From positions 1-64,000 of the forward strand of contig JACCWI010000037.1 of the NCBI GenBank assembly GCA_013697725.1: a stretch of 64,000 nt of DNA. The letters run 5' to 3'. The notes under the pieces were generated by a model. The model did not search any database and was not told the DNA's origin. It saw only the letters and a program-made list of their open reading frames with translations. Positions 49,083 through 58,034 of this stretch are shown in pieces; position 1 is the stretch's first letter; each line of letters opens with the position of its first letter. The stretch is from Tatlockia sp. (GTDB taxonomy: Bacteria > Pseudomonadota > Gammaproteobacteria > Legionellales > Legionellaceae). The translations under genes and the position numbers were made by a program.

Positions 49083-49114
49083 TTACTTAGAAACATGACG
49101 TGCTTTCTAAGTAA
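49083..49114. promoter_or_regulatory. Inverted repeat in the lvrA-lvrR divergent region
   Basis: Perfect 11-bp arms (TTACTTAGAAA / TTTCTAAGTAA) separated by 10 bases, just upstream of lvrA. The half-site spacing is suitable for a dimeric repressor such as the divergent lvrR product. Confidence 0.6.
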
Positions 49115-49122
49115 ATATATGA

Positions 49123-49143
49123 TTTAATTACAATGTAATTAAA
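49123..49143. promoter_or_regulatory. Second inverted repeat in the lvrA-lvrR divergent region
   Basis: 9-bp arms (TTTAATTAC / GTAATTAAA) around AAT. It differs in sequence from the nearby 11-bp-arm repeat, so it would bind a different protein or be an incidental AT-rich palindrome. Confidence 0.4.
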
Positions 49144-49237
49144 AATTATAAAACACATCTCGTGTTTATATTATGATAATATAAAACAAATAGTGTTTAA
49201 TCAATGGTTATTATGAAATTATTTTGAAGGGATGTTT

Positions 49238-49900
49238 ATGGATATTAAAGAACAAATCAGTAGCCGCATTACCAAGTCACGCAAGGACTTAGGTATCACT
49301 ATCAAAGAATTAAGCGCGAGAACCGGATCACTCTCACCTGCAAGAATCAGTAATTGGGAGCAAGGCACACGAAGCCCTGGCCCAGTAGAGGCAAAGGTAT
49401 TGGCCGAGCAATTAAAAGTATCTGCATCTTACCTTTTGTGTCTTACCGATAATCCAGAAGGGGAACTTATTCAAAATGGTGGAAGTGGCTTACGAACCAT
49501 TCCAGTTTTCTCAATGAAAGAGGCCCCTTACACGAAAGAACTGCTGGATCAGCTTGATTCTTTAGTATTTGAGACAACAGTTATTATTAATAAATTTAAT
49601 CGATTCATTAAAAGTTCAGAGCTATTCGCGGTCACAGTAGAGGACGATAGTTTGCAACCAGAACTTAACATTGGTGATCAGGTGATTGTTAATGGTGAAT
49701 TACAACCTAAACCTGGTAACTATGTGCTGGTTTACTTGACAGAGAGAAAACAAACTATATTGCGTAAATATGGGGAGGCAGATGGTTGTTTGTTCCAGCT
49801 CTTAGCAACTAACAATTTGTGGGCAACAGTAACCATTAAACAACAGGGTGAACTTCAATTAATTGGAGTTGTTGTAGAAATTAGAAAATATTTGAATTGA
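49238..49900 (+). CDS. lvrR: XRE/LexA-CI-like repressor (LvrR)
   Basis: About 220 residues from the ATG at 49238; an ATG at 49232 would overlap the GAAGGGA ribosome site. An N-terminal helix-turn-helix spans residues 5-65 (ITKSRKDLGITIKELSARTG, then RISNWEQGTRSPGP). The C-terminal half has an S24-type peptidase-like fold with VEDDSLQPELNIGDQVIVN, which retains the nucleophilic serine. The lysine position is less clear (TILRKYG). In phage-like switches such proteins repress transfer genes until DNA damage. It is divergent from lvrA. Confidence 0.8.
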   Translation: MDIKEQISSRITKSRKDLGITIKELSARTGSLSPARISNWEQGTRSPGPVEAKVLAEQLKVSASYLLCLTDNPEGELIQNGGSGLRTIPVFSMKEAPYTKELLDQLDSLVFETTVIINKFNRFIKSSELFAVTVEDDSLQPELNIGDQVIVNGELQPKPGNYVLVYLTERKQTILRKYGEADGCLFQLLATNNLWATVTIKQQGELQLIGVVVEIRKYLN

Positions 49901-49919
49901 GATTTAATCTCTGAGAGCT

Positions 49920-49939
49920 GCCCTCATGCTTATGGGGGC
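49920..49939. terminator. Probable terminator hairpin between convergent regulators
   Basis: Eight-base-pair stem (GCCCTCAT / ATGGGGGC, one G-T pair) with a four-base loop, in the 46-bp gap between the lvrR stop and the stop of the convergent regulator gene. No long T-run follows on the + strand, so efficiency is uncertain. Confidence 0.4.
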
Positions 49940-49946
49940 AAGACAA

Positions 49947-50624
49947 CTAGTCTTGGATGTCTGTTTTTTTATAGTAACGAATGATGGGAGCCGCTGTTTT
50001 TAATTCAGATTCGATTGAAAAAGTAGTGATCAATGTGCTGTTTAGGTTAGTAGCAATCAACTGAAAACAATTTTTATCTTGCCCCTGTTTTAAATAGCGA
50101 ACAAGTACCTCTCCATTTGGTAATTCGATTATGCACGGTTGATTTAAAGCTTTTGTAATATCGTTATTATTAACTTTAACTCCAGCAACATAATCACCCG
50201 GCATAAAATGTGGGGCAAGTGCATCATCTTGGATCTGAGTGTATATGGCATCTGGGTAAAAGCTTTGAAAGAGTAAAATTTCTTTAAGTATTAATGTCTG
50301 ATCATTTAAATCATTAAGATTCGTGCCCTTGGGGAGGATGTAGGGCTCTTGTCCCTTTCCATATAAAAGCCAATCTAAAGAGCATATTACATTTTCTTTA
50401 GCGACTCGTTTTATAACTCGTTCGGCACCATCAACAGGCAAGCCACCAAAACGAGCTAGCTCCCATCCCTTGTAAGTATTGAAATTAATTTCATCAGAAT
50501 CACAGATCTCTTTTCGATTTATGTTAGCAAGGTTACGAATCTTACGAAGCCTCTCTGCTCTAGCTTCAGCCGAAGCCAGTTCATCAGAAACAATAACTTT
50601 TTTTATGTATTTTTTATCGACCAT
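49947..50624 (-). CDS. LexA/CI-like regulator lacking the autocleavage serine
   Basis: A ~225-residue protein. The frame opens at a GTG at 50651; the ATG at 50624 (MVDKKYIKKVIV) is slightly preferred, although neither has a strong ribosome site. The N-terminal region is HTH-like (RLRKIRNLANINRKEICDSD, then NTYKGWELARFGG). The C-terminal S24-like domain has IQDDALAPHFMPGDYVAG, with alanine where LexA/CI proteins have the nucleophilic serine, so DNA-damage-triggered self-cleavage is unlikely. It is divergent from the amidinotransferase operon and is the natural candidate to control it through the palindrome at 50767-50787. Confidence 0.7.
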   Translation of the reverse strand: MVDKKYIKKVIVSDELASAEARAERLRKIRNLANINRKEICDSDEINFNTYKGWELARFGGLPVDGAERVIKRVAKENVICSLDWLLYGKGQEPYILPKGTNLNDLNDQTLILKEILLFQSFYPDAIYTQIQDDALAPHFMPGDYVAGVKVNNNDITKALNQPCIIELPNGEVLVRYLKQGQDKNCFQLIATNLNSTLITTFSIESELKTAAPIIRYYKKTDIQD

Positions 50625-50721
50625 ATATTTACTAAGAGAAGTGATACCCACAGGAGACCGGTAGTTATTGATACAGTTTACAACAATCAGAAAAAATTAC
50701 TACGTTTCGGATAAATAAAGT

Positions 50722-50749
50722 TTGACAGTATTAAAAAAATTGATATTAT
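50722..50749 (+). promoter_or_regulatory. Sigma-70-like promoter of the amidinotransferase operon
   Basis: Perfect -35 TTGACA at 50722-50727 and -10 TATTAT at 50744-50749, separated by 16 bases. Transcription would start near 50756, leaving a leader of about 100 bases before the first gene. Confidence 0.6.
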
Positions 50750-50766
50750 TGCGAAAAACTTATTTG

Positions 50767-50787
50767 TTTAATACGATTCGTATTAAA
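50767..50787. promoter_or_regulatory. Perfect 21-bp palindromic operator candidate
   Basis: Arms TTTAATACGA / TCGTATTAAA around a single T, about ten bases past the predicted transcription start. A repressor bound here would block initiation or early elongation. The likely ligand is the divergently encoded LexA/CI-like protein; this is inferred from position. Confidence 0.6.
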
Positions 50788-50856
50788 TAAAAGAAAAAAT
50801 GGATTGAATAATTAACAGTGAGTTCAAATCGCTAGGAAAATTAAAAGGATTAAATA

Positions 50857-52020
50857 ATGAATGTAAATAGTTTTGATGAATGGTCAGCATTAAAAGAAGT
50901 TATAGTTGGTTCCCCAATAAACTACAATACAAACGATATTGAGTTATCTTTTAAATTGTTTTTTCATGACAATGCTTATGATTCAGTGTCATGTTATTAC
51001 CCTACTTATGAAACAAAATCACAACAAGAGTGTGATGCAGATAAAAATAATCAAACTTATTTGAAAAATAATATTAAAAATCAATACTTGGAGGAGTTAG
51101 CCGAAGACGTTAACGAGTTAGTTCAAGTACTGGAAAAACTTAATGTTAAGGTTCATCGCCCATATCCTCTAAACAAGGGCGTTACATTCAATACACCTTA
51201 TTGGAATGCAACCTGCATCCCAGCATTGAATATACGTGATCAAGCCATAATTATTGGTAACGAAATTATTGAAACTCCCCCGCAGATCCGTGCTAGATAT
51301 TTTGAAAATGACCTTCTGAAATCTATTTTTTATCGCTATTTTAATGCTGGTGCAAAATGGACAACGATGCCTAAGCCTATAATGACTGACAATTCTTTTG
51401 ACCTTGCATATGTTGAAGAACAAATCCAAGACGTTATTGCGACACAAAAAGTTTATAAGCAAGAAGCTTCTGAATTTGACGTTGGTCATGAAATTATGAT
51501 TGATGCAGCACAATGCGTCCGATTTGGTAAAGATATTTTAGTTAATGTGGCAAATAAAAATCATGAACTTGGCCTGCAATGGCTAGAACGTCACTTGGAT
51601 GGAAAATTTAATATCCATCGGGCATATCGTATGACAGACAATCATATAGACAGTATTATATTGCCTCTACGCCCCGGTTTATTACTTTTACGATCTCCAG
51701 CGTTCCTAAAATTTTTACCTGAAGCTCTACAAAAATGGGACATAATTTATCCTCCCGAGCCGAAAAAAAATAACTTTCCAAATTATGAAGATGATAATTT
51801 GATATTAACTAGTAAATACATTGACCTTAATGTTTTATCAGTTGACGAAGATAAAGTAATCGTTAACTCGTTATTCCCGGAATTAATTCAAACCTTAGAA
51901 AAACACAAAATGACACCAGTACCGGTCCGTCATCGTCACCGTAGACTGTTTGGAGGTGGGTTCCACTGCTTTACTCTAGATACAGTGCGTGAAGGGTCTA
52001 TGGAAAATTATTTTAATTAA
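50857..52020 (+). CDS. Amidinotransferase (glycine/inosamine-phosphate amidinotransferase family)
   Basis: A 387-residue protein starting EWSALKEVIVGSP, the usual opening of the family. The catalytic set is in order: DVGHEIMIDAAQCVRFGKD (aspartate region), TDNHIDSIILPLRPGLLL (histidine near 264), and FGGGFHCFTLDTVREG with the nucleophilic cysteine near 371. Such enzymes move an amidino group from arginine to an amine, as in creatine, streptomycin, phaseolotoxin and cylindrospermopsin pathways. The acceptor cannot be read from sequence. First gene of a six-gene operon, with AAAAGGA upstream. Confidence 0.88.
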   Translation: MNVNSFDEWSALKEVIVGSPINYNTNDIELSFKLFFHDNAYDSVSCYYPTYETKSQQECDADKNNQTYLKNNIKNQYLEELAEDVNELVQVLEKLNVKVHRPYPLNKGVTFNTPYWNATCIPALNIRDQAIIIGNEIIETPPQIRARYFENDLLKSIFYRYFNAGAKWTTMPKPIMTDNSFDLAYVEEQIQDVIATQKVYKQEASEFDVGHEIMIDAAQCVRFGKDILVNVANKNHELGLQWLERHLDGKFNIHRAYRMTDNHIDSIILPLRPGLLLLRSPAFLKFLPEALQKWDIIYPPEPKKNNFPNYEDDNLILTSKYIDLNVLSVDEDKVIVNSLFPELIQTLEKHKMTPVPVRHRHRRLFGGGFHCFTLDTVREGSMENYFN

Positions 52021-52080
52021 TTATTTTGAAAGTAACCAATCCGTATTTTAGAAAATATATTCAATCAAGGAATAATGATT

Positions 52081-52890
52081 ATGGAATTGTCAAGTCTTGA
52101 TTTTGACCATTATGGCAAATATAGCAGTAGCTTAACAGAAAATGGGTTTGTTTTGTTTAAGGAGTTACTACCTTATGAATCAATAAACCAAATAAATTCA
52201 CACGTGGAATCTATTTTCCTTATGGAAGGGGATTGTGCGGGAATGGAAAACCCATGTATTGAGCCTGGTGTGATGCGTTTGGCGAATTTAGCAGACAAAG
52301 GACGAATATTTAGTGAATTTTATGCGCATCCTATAGTACTTCAGGCAATTTCTTCAGTTCTGAACGACTTCAACTTAGTAATGCTAAATGCACGAAAAAC
52401 ACTACCTAATTATGAAGGAAACCAAAGGCAGGCTTTTCACACGGATACGGATTTAAATCAAAATAAAGGGATACCAGACAAGAATGGTTATTATTCATGT
52501 ACCGCAATTCTTTTTTTGACCGATTCCACTATTGAGAACGGGGCTACAAGTATTATCCCTGGAAGCCATTTGTCTTACTCTTTACCACAAGATTTCTTAC
52601 CTGATCTCACAGCCAAGCAATCCAATGAGTTAACCATAATAGGTAAAGCTGGAGATGTTTGCGTTTTAAATGGGCATTGTTGGCATTGTGGTGGTAGTAA
52701 TAAAAGCGCTAATGAAAGGCTTACATTATTGGCCCACTATCTCCGCCCAGATATTTACAGAGACAAGTGCCGTATGCAGTACCTCTCTAATGAAACAAAA
52801 ATATCTATGTCAGCTGATGAATTACGATTGTTAGGTTATTTTCCCTCCTCTCAAAACTCGCATAAAAGACAAGTCTTAAAGGATAAATAA
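52081..52890 (+). CDS. PhyH-like Fe(II)/2-oxoglutarate dioxygenase
   Basis: About 269 residues. The ATG at 52081 (MELSSLDFDHYG) is placed nine bases after AAGGA and is preferred to the ATG at 52075. The iron ligands are visible: AFHTDTD (HxD) near residue 120 and a distal histidine in LNGHCWHCGGSNKS near 203, followed by ANERLTLLAHYL with the 2-oxoglutarate-binding arginine. Relatives hydroxylate small carbon skeletons such as amino acids, ectoine or CoA esters. It probably tailors the guanidino compound of this operon. Confidence 0.82.
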   Translation: MELSSLDFDHYGKYSSSLTENGFVLFKELLPYESINQINSHVESIFLMEGDCAGMENPCIEPGVMRLANLADKGRIFSEFYAHPIVLQAISSVLNDFNLVMLNARKTLPNYEGNQRQAFHTDTDLNQNKGIPDKNGYYSCTAILFLTDSTIENGATSIIPGSHLSYSLPQDFLPDLTAKQSNELTIIGKAGDVCVLNGHCWHCGGSNKSANERLTLLAHYLRPDIYRDKCRMQYLSNETKISMSADELRLLGYFPSSQNSHKRQVLKDK

Positions 52891-52892
52891 CC

Positions 52893-54923
52893 ATGCTTGA
52901 AGAAAAAAAAGAAATAACCATGCGAGCGATTCTAATATCTATTGTGCTGACTGTAATTTTAGCTGCAACTAACACCTATTTGGCTTTAAAAATAGGAATT
53001 CTACCCTCAGCTTCAATACCTGCCGCCATAATTTCAATGAGTATTCTTCGATTTTTCAAAAATTACAGCATTCTTGAAAATAACCTAATTCAAACCGCAG
53101 CTTCTGCCGGACAAGCTGTAGTAGGTGGCATTGTTTACACAGCTCCTAGTTTAATTATCATCCATTATTGGATAAATTTTCCATACTGGAAATGTCTCGT
53201 TATGGCTTTTTTAGGAGGGACTTTGGGAGTTTTATTTTCAATTCCCTTGCGGAAAAAATTAATGCGCGATCCTCAACTCCCATTTCCTGAAGCAAAGGCA
53301 ATTGCTGCAGTTTTGCAAGTTGCGAACAATAAAAATATTAATATGCGTAAAATTATATCTGGTGGCGCAGTAGGTGCCTTATTTGATTTATTTCAATCAG
53401 GATTTAAAGTTATTGCGGAAAATTTCCAATATTGGTTTATTAGTAGTAAAGCTATTTTTGGAGTTAGTGCCGGATTTTCTGCCGCGATGATTGGTACAGG
53501 ATATTTGATTGGATTTAACATTGGTCTAAGTCTATTGGTAGGTGGGATTTTAGGGTGGATAATAGGAATGCCATTACTATCTGCTGTATTAGGCTTTGCA
53601 GATGGCGGCAGTCCTGCACAAACTGCGATTGATTTTTGGAATCTCAATCTACGCTATATTAGTATTGGTGCAATGTTATTTGCAGGCCTATTTTCATTAA
53701 TAGCTACGCTTAAACCTTCCATTACTAAAAGTCTTATAAGCTATAAGTCATTATTTTTATCCAGGCAGAAAACAGGCTCTACAACAATACTTCGTACAGA
53801 GCGCGATTTACCCAATTCATTTATTTTACCCTGCTTGATGTTTACATTAATGGCATTGTTTATTTTATTTTATAATGAGTTTGATTTTAGTCAGATAAAA
53901 ATAACCAATTTTCAATCAATTACCCTGATATGTTTCTTTATTTTATATATTTTACTTATTGGTTTCATATTTGCGTCAATGTGCGGTTATTTTTCTGGTT
54001 TGCTCGGAGTCTCGGGAAGCCCTGGCTCAGGTGTTATTGTAGCTGGGGCGTTGATAGTTGCAGTTCTATTTAATGCTTACTTAGTATCAAGCATAGGTAT
54101 GAATTTTACACACTCGACGACATTAAAAGCTGAGGGAATAATAATTTTAGTCACTTCAATTGTTGCGTGTATCTCTGCCATTGCCTGTGACAACATTCAA
54201 GATCTAAAAGTAGGTCATATTATTGGCGCCACCCCATGGAAACAACAGGCAATGCTTCTGTTGGGAATACTCATTGCCTCAGCGGTGATCCCTATAGTAA
54301 TGCAACTACTTTTTGAAACATACGGTATTGCAGGGGCATCCAACCGGATAGGGATAGATCAGACTCAAACGCTTTCAGCGCCTCCAGCTGCGATGATAGC
54401 TTCAGTTATAGAATCAGTATTTAATGATAGTGTTCCATGGCTATTACTTGAGATTGGAGCCGCTCTTATTCTTGGCCTTATCATTTTCTCTTATTTTTAT
54501 AAAAATCATTTTAAATTTTCTATCATAGCAATTGCGACAGGGATGTATTTGCCATTAACAACTACAGTTCCATTATTTATTGGAAGTTTATTATCTGAGA
54601 TTATTAAACGTCATCTGAATGCGAATAAAAATTTAACAATTGCACAAAAAGAAGAACACCATCAATCTGGCTTTCTAATATCGAGTGGTTTACTTTGTGG
54701 CGCGGCTTTAATGCAAATTGTATTAGCGGGAATTTTTGCCTGGTACCGGAACACCGAGGCTCTTCGATTGCTACCTGAAAACCTATCAAATTATTCTATC
54801 TTTTTAGCTTTAATTACAACTACATGCTTATTTCGTTGGATTTATAAAACAACCACAGTTCCTATCGAGAGCGAAATTGAAAAAAAACTCACACCAACTT
54901 TGGTAACAATTGTTAGTAAATAA
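52893..54923 (+). CDS. OPT-family transporter
   Basis: A 676-residue protein with about 14-16 hydrophobic helices. Family features include NTYLALKIGILPSASIPAAI near the start, NLIQTAASAGQAVVGGIVYT, LPFPEAKAIAAVLQ, GGSPAQTAIDFW and VSGSPGSGVIVAGALIVAVL. OPT proteins move oligopeptides or metal-chelator conjugates, usually by proton symport into the cell. It begins 2 bp after the dioxygenase gene, with AAAGGA at good spacing, so it is likely dedicated to the pathway's substrate or product; direction is unknown. Confidence 0.88.
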   Translation: MLEEKKEITMRAILISIVLTVILAATNTYLALKIGILPSASIPAAIISMSILRFFKNYSILENNLIQTAASAGQAVVGGIVYTAPSLIIIHYWINFPYWKCLVMAFLGGTLGVLFSIPLRKKLMRDPQLPFPEAKAIAAVLQVANNKNINMRKIISGGAVGALFDLFQSGFKVIAENFQYWFISSKAIFGVSAGFSAAMIGTGYLIGFNIGLSLLVGGILGWIIGMPLLSAVLGFADGGSPAQTAIDFWNLNLRYISIGAMLFAGLFSLIATLKPSITKSLISYKSLFLSRQKTGSTTILRTERDLPNSFILPCLMFTLMALFILFYNEFDFSQIKITNFQSITLICFFILYILLIGFIFASMCGYFSGLLGVSGSPGSGVIVAGALIVAVLFNAYLVSSIGMNFTHSTTLKAEGIIILVTSIVACISAIACDNIQDLKVGHIIGATPWKQQAMLLLGILIASAVIPIVMQLLFETYGIAGASNRIGIDQTQTLSAPPAAMIASVIESVFNDSVPWLLLEIGAALILGLIIFSYFYKNHFKFSIIAIATGMYLPLTTTVPLFIGSLLSEIIKRHLNANKNLTIAQKEEHHQSGFLISSGLLCGAALMQIVLAGIFAWYRNTEALRLLPENLSNYSIFLALITTTCLFRWIYKTTTVPIESEIEKKLTPTLVTIVSK

Positions 54924-54935
54924 AGGTAGATTAAA

Positions 54936-56228
54936 ATGACACAAATAAGCCCGATTCGAAAAATTTTCAATGAGATGAATCTTATTAATGATTTAAGAGT
55001 AATTAATAAAGAACCTTGTATTATCGATTTAACCTTAGGTCAGCCTCATTTGCCTGTAAATCCGGTATTAATTGAAGGTTTAAATAATTTTTTATCTTCT
55101 CCAAAGTGCTCTTTACAATTCGGATATTCACCAGGTCCAGGTAGAGTTCAAACCCGAAAAGCCATAGTTGACTTGATGTCTTATTATTATCCGGCTCTTG
55201 AATGTAATATAAATAATGTAATGTGTACCAATGGAGCAAACCAGGGTTTATGGAATGCTTTTAGCTCTGCTTTAAAACCAGATGATAGCGCAGTAGTTTT
55301 CGCTCCATATTTTAGCCAATATGCCTTACAAATTAGAGAAATTGGAGCAAAGTTAATTACGCTCGATACGCTGAAAACAAATTTCAGACCTAATATAACT
55401 AATTTGGATAACTTGTTATTAAAGCATCAAGATATTAAATGTTTAATTCTAAATAATCCTGTTAATCCTAGCGGGGTGGTATGGCTTAAGGAAGAGTTAA
55501 TTGAGTTGGCAGATTGCTTAAGAAAACATAAACAAATAATAATTATCCAAGATGAAGTATATCGCGATTTAAGCTATTCAAAATTTTACTCATTATTAGA
55601 CATTGCACCTGATTTATTCCCAAGAGTTATAACAATTTTTTCATGCGCGAAAGCTTTGGCGGGTGCTCCTGATCTACGAACTGGTATGATATTTGCGCAT
55701 GAGAACCTAATAAATAAATTAGTACACCAACAAATGGCGGTCACTGCTGAGGTATCATTGCTTAGCCAGGTTGCTCTTACATCAGTCCTAAACGCAAAAT
55801 TATCAGGGCAAAGCGATCATCTGGTATGGGAAAATATTTCCAAATCTGCATACAAAGAAAACATTGATATATTGTGTGATGTATTCTCAACTGGTCCAAT
55901 AACAATACAAAATAAGCCGGATGCTGGATTTTTTGTTTTATTAAATTGCAGTGCATTAATTAATAAACCTTTATCAGACAAGATATTGAAAAAAAACAAC
56001 CGTTTTTTCCCTTCTTATATTGTCATAAAAACTGATATGGAAATTATTGATCTATTAATGAATTGCTATGATATAGCTTGTTTACCAGGCTCAGCATTTG
56101 GAATAGAGAGTAGTAAAGGATTTATTCGTGTATCTTGCGCTACAGTAACAAATAATATTTTGTTTTTCATAAAACAAATGAATCAATTGCTTTCCGATTT
56201 AAATTTTGTCGGTGGCTACTATGAGTAA
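54936..56228 (+). CDS. PLP-dependent class I/II aminotransferase
   Basis: A 430-residue protein of fold-type I. LTLGQPHLPVNPVLIEGL and FGYSPGPGRVQTRKAI form the N-terminal substrate region. NNPVNPSG and IIQDEVYRDLSY carry the cofactor-contacting asparagine, aspartate and tyrosine. FSCAKALAGAPDLRTG contains the PLP-binding lysine and following arginine, and FIRVSCA has the carboxylate-binding arginine. Substrate is probably an amino or keto acid of the cluster. It lies 12 bp after the transporter and overlaps the next gene by 8 bp. Confidence 0.85.
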   Translation: MTQISPIRKIFNEMNLINDLRVINKEPCIIDLTLGQPHLPVNPVLIEGLNNFLSSPKCSLQFGYSPGPGRVQTRKAIVDLMSYYYPALECNINNVMCTNGANQGLWNAFSSALKPDDSAVVFAPYFSQYALQIREIGAKLITLDTLKTNFRPNITNLDNLLLKHQDIKCLILNNPVNPSGVVWLKEELIELADCLRKHKQIIIIQDEVYRDLSYSKFYSLLDIAPDLFPRVITIFSCAKALAGAPDLRTGMIFAHENLINKLVHQQMAVTAEVSLLSQVALTSVLNAKLSGQSDHLVWENISKSAYKENIDILCDVFSTGPITIQNKPDAGFFVLLNCSALINKPLSDKILKKNNRFFPSYIVIKTDMEIIDLLMNCYDIACLPGSAFGIESSKGFIRVSCATVTNNILFFIKQMNQLLSDLNFVGGYYE

Positions 56229-57231
56229 AGATATGAATATTTCCATAGTAGGCTTCGGGAATATAGGGGAGTGGGTACTTTCAAAAATATGTTTTGAAAT
56301 ATTAAATAAAAATCTAAATGTTAAAAAGATTGTTTGTATTGGGACTAATTTAAACAAATTAAAATCAAAAATATCTGATCTTATTCAGTCTTTATTAATT
56401 TTAGAATCTCAATTTGATAAAAAATCTATTTGCCAGATAATTGACAATCTCTATTATAGTACCAGTTTTGAGCTATTGAAGGATTGTGATTATGTAATCA
56501 CGGCATATAGTGTACCTATGGATAAGTCCATTAAAAATCGATCTGATTTACTATTTTCTAATGATCTTATTACGCAGGAAATCGCTTTTCAATTATCTCA
56601 GTTTGTCCCATCTCACTGTCGGATTATTAATATTGCAAACCCTTTAGATATTGTTACATGGAGACTGCAATATTTAACTAATTTACCTATTGAGCAAGTT
56701 GTCGGCATTTCAAGTCAAATAGATATTGCTCGACTTGCACAGGCTATAAAAGAAATATCTGGCTTTGATTATTTATCCATTGAACATTTAAACATTTTAG
56801 GCGAGCATGGCCCCTCAGCAGTTCCTATCTTAACTCGAATCAGAATTAATCAGCGAAATATTTTTGAACTATTAGGTAATGATATAATTGAAAAAATAAA
56901 AAAATATTCGATTCAGAAAGGTAGTTTAATGATGGAAGCAAATGGAAGCATTCCTCCGCATATTGCTGTTGCTCAAGCTACGGTAAATTGTTTAAAAAGC
57001 TGGGTATCCAAATCGCAAACAAAAATAACTTTATGTTGCTGGAATCCAGCTTATCATTCATATCTAGGTACTGAAGTATATATATCAAATGAAGGAATTA
57101 TTCCTACCAATTTACATTATGACTTAAGTCAAGAGGAAGAAATGGCTTTAGATTTTTCAGCAAAAACTATCAAAAATGAATATTTAAAACTCACAGAACA
57201 AGAATCAGCAAAGGCAACTGTATGTATCTAG
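56221..57231 (+). CDS. Lactate/malate dehydrogenase-like NAD-dependent enzyme
   Basis: About 336 residues from the ATG at 56221; the frame also opens at a TTG at 56206, which seems less likely. The N-terminal Rossmann motif is ISIVGFGNIGEWVLSKI. NIANPLDIVTWRL and LNILGEHGPSAVPILTRIRIN match the NAD-binding and catalytic-histidine regions of LDH/MDH-family proteins (usually GEHGdssvP). Identity is low, so the substrate is probably not plain lactate or malate. With the aminotransferase it could interconvert amino, keto and hydroxy acids. Confidence 0.75.
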   Translation: MSKDMNISIVGFGNIGEWVLSKICFEILNKNLNVKKIVCIGTNLNKLKSKISDLIQSLLILESQFDKKSICQIIDNLYYSTSFELLKDCDYVITAYSVPMDKSIKNRSDLLFSNDLITQEIAFQLSQFVPSHCRIINIANPLDIVTWRLQYLTNLPIEQVVGISSQIDIARLAQAIKEISGFDYLSIEHLNILGEHGPSAVPILTRIRINQRNIFELLGNDIIEKIKKYSIQKGSLMMEANGSIPPHIAVAQATVNCLKSWVSKSQTKITLCCWNPAYHSYLGTEVYISNEGIIPTNLHYDLSQEEEMALDFSAKTIKNEYLKLTEQESAKATVCI

Positions 57232-58010
57232 TTGGATTATATCTTATTATTGGTACCTTCACTGGACTCCTGACAGGGCTTCTGGGTGGTGGTAGTGGCT
57301 CTATTTTAATTCCAATTCTCACAGCCTTGCTTATTTACCAAGATGTTCCAACTGAGCTCGTAATGCATCAAGCTGTTGGCACAGCACTGGGTATTGCAGT
57401 GCTTGCTATGCTAGCTTCTATGCATATGCAGCGTAAACAAATATCGGAAGTGAAGGGCATAGTAGTGCAATTATTACCGGGAGGGATTATTGGCGCAGTG
57501 ATTGGAACACTGCTAGCTGGAAACCTTGGCGGTTACATGTTTAAAATTCTATTTGGCCTTGTGGTGATTGGTATCGCGTTTTATATGATTTTTGATTATC
57601 GTTTTAGCAAGACACAAAATACACTGCCTGATAGAAAGAAGTTTTTTGCACTTAGCATACCGATGAGTATCATCGCTACCTGCTTTGGTGTTGGCTTAGG
57701 GCCGATTTGTGTGCCTATGCTAAAAAAATATGGTTTTGCAATGTCCACATCAATTGCTATTGCAACATTCGTAGGTGGGGTAATTGTGCTTTTTGCTGCA
57801 ATAGGTTTTGTTATTATGGGATCCTATCAAACTAATTTGCCAGCCTATAGTTTTGGTTATATTTATTTACCCATCCTTGCAGGGATAGGTATTCCAAGTA
57901 TTCTTTCCGCACGTATTGGTGCAAAATTAACACATGTCTTTCCCCAAAAAGCTTTAAAAATAATTTTTATTAGTTTCTTAATTTTGATTGGACTCAAAAT
58001 GATTATTTAG
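57222..58010 (+). CDS. TauE/SafE-family permease
   Basis: A 262-residue polytopic protein with two repeated halves: GTFTGLLTGLLGGGSGSILIPIL near the N-terminus and MSIIATCFGVGLGPICVPML in the middle, both with the glycine-rich loop of the family. Members export sulfonates, sulfite or organic acids. It overlaps the dehydrogenase gene by 10 bp and ends the operon, so export of the pathway product is plausible. Confidence 0.85.
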   Translation: MYLVGLYLIIGTFTGLLTGLLGGGSGSILIPILTALLIYQDVPTELVMHQAVGTALGIAVLAMLASMHMQRKQISEVKGIVVQLLPGGIIGAVIGTLLAGNLGGYMFKILFGLVVIGIAFYMIFDYRFSKTQNTLPDRKKFFALSIPMSIIATCFGVGLGPICVPMLKKYGFAMSTSIAIATFVGGVIVLFAAIGFVIMGSYQTNLPAYSFGYIYLPILAGIGIPSILSARIGAKLTHVFPQKALKIIFISFLILIGLKMII

Positions 58011-58034
58011 AAGCTTGTTATCACAACCTTTATT

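Noticed and set aside
51169..51513. Open - frame of 114 codons inside the amidinotransferase gene
   Set aside because: Antisense shadow of conserved catalytic regions.
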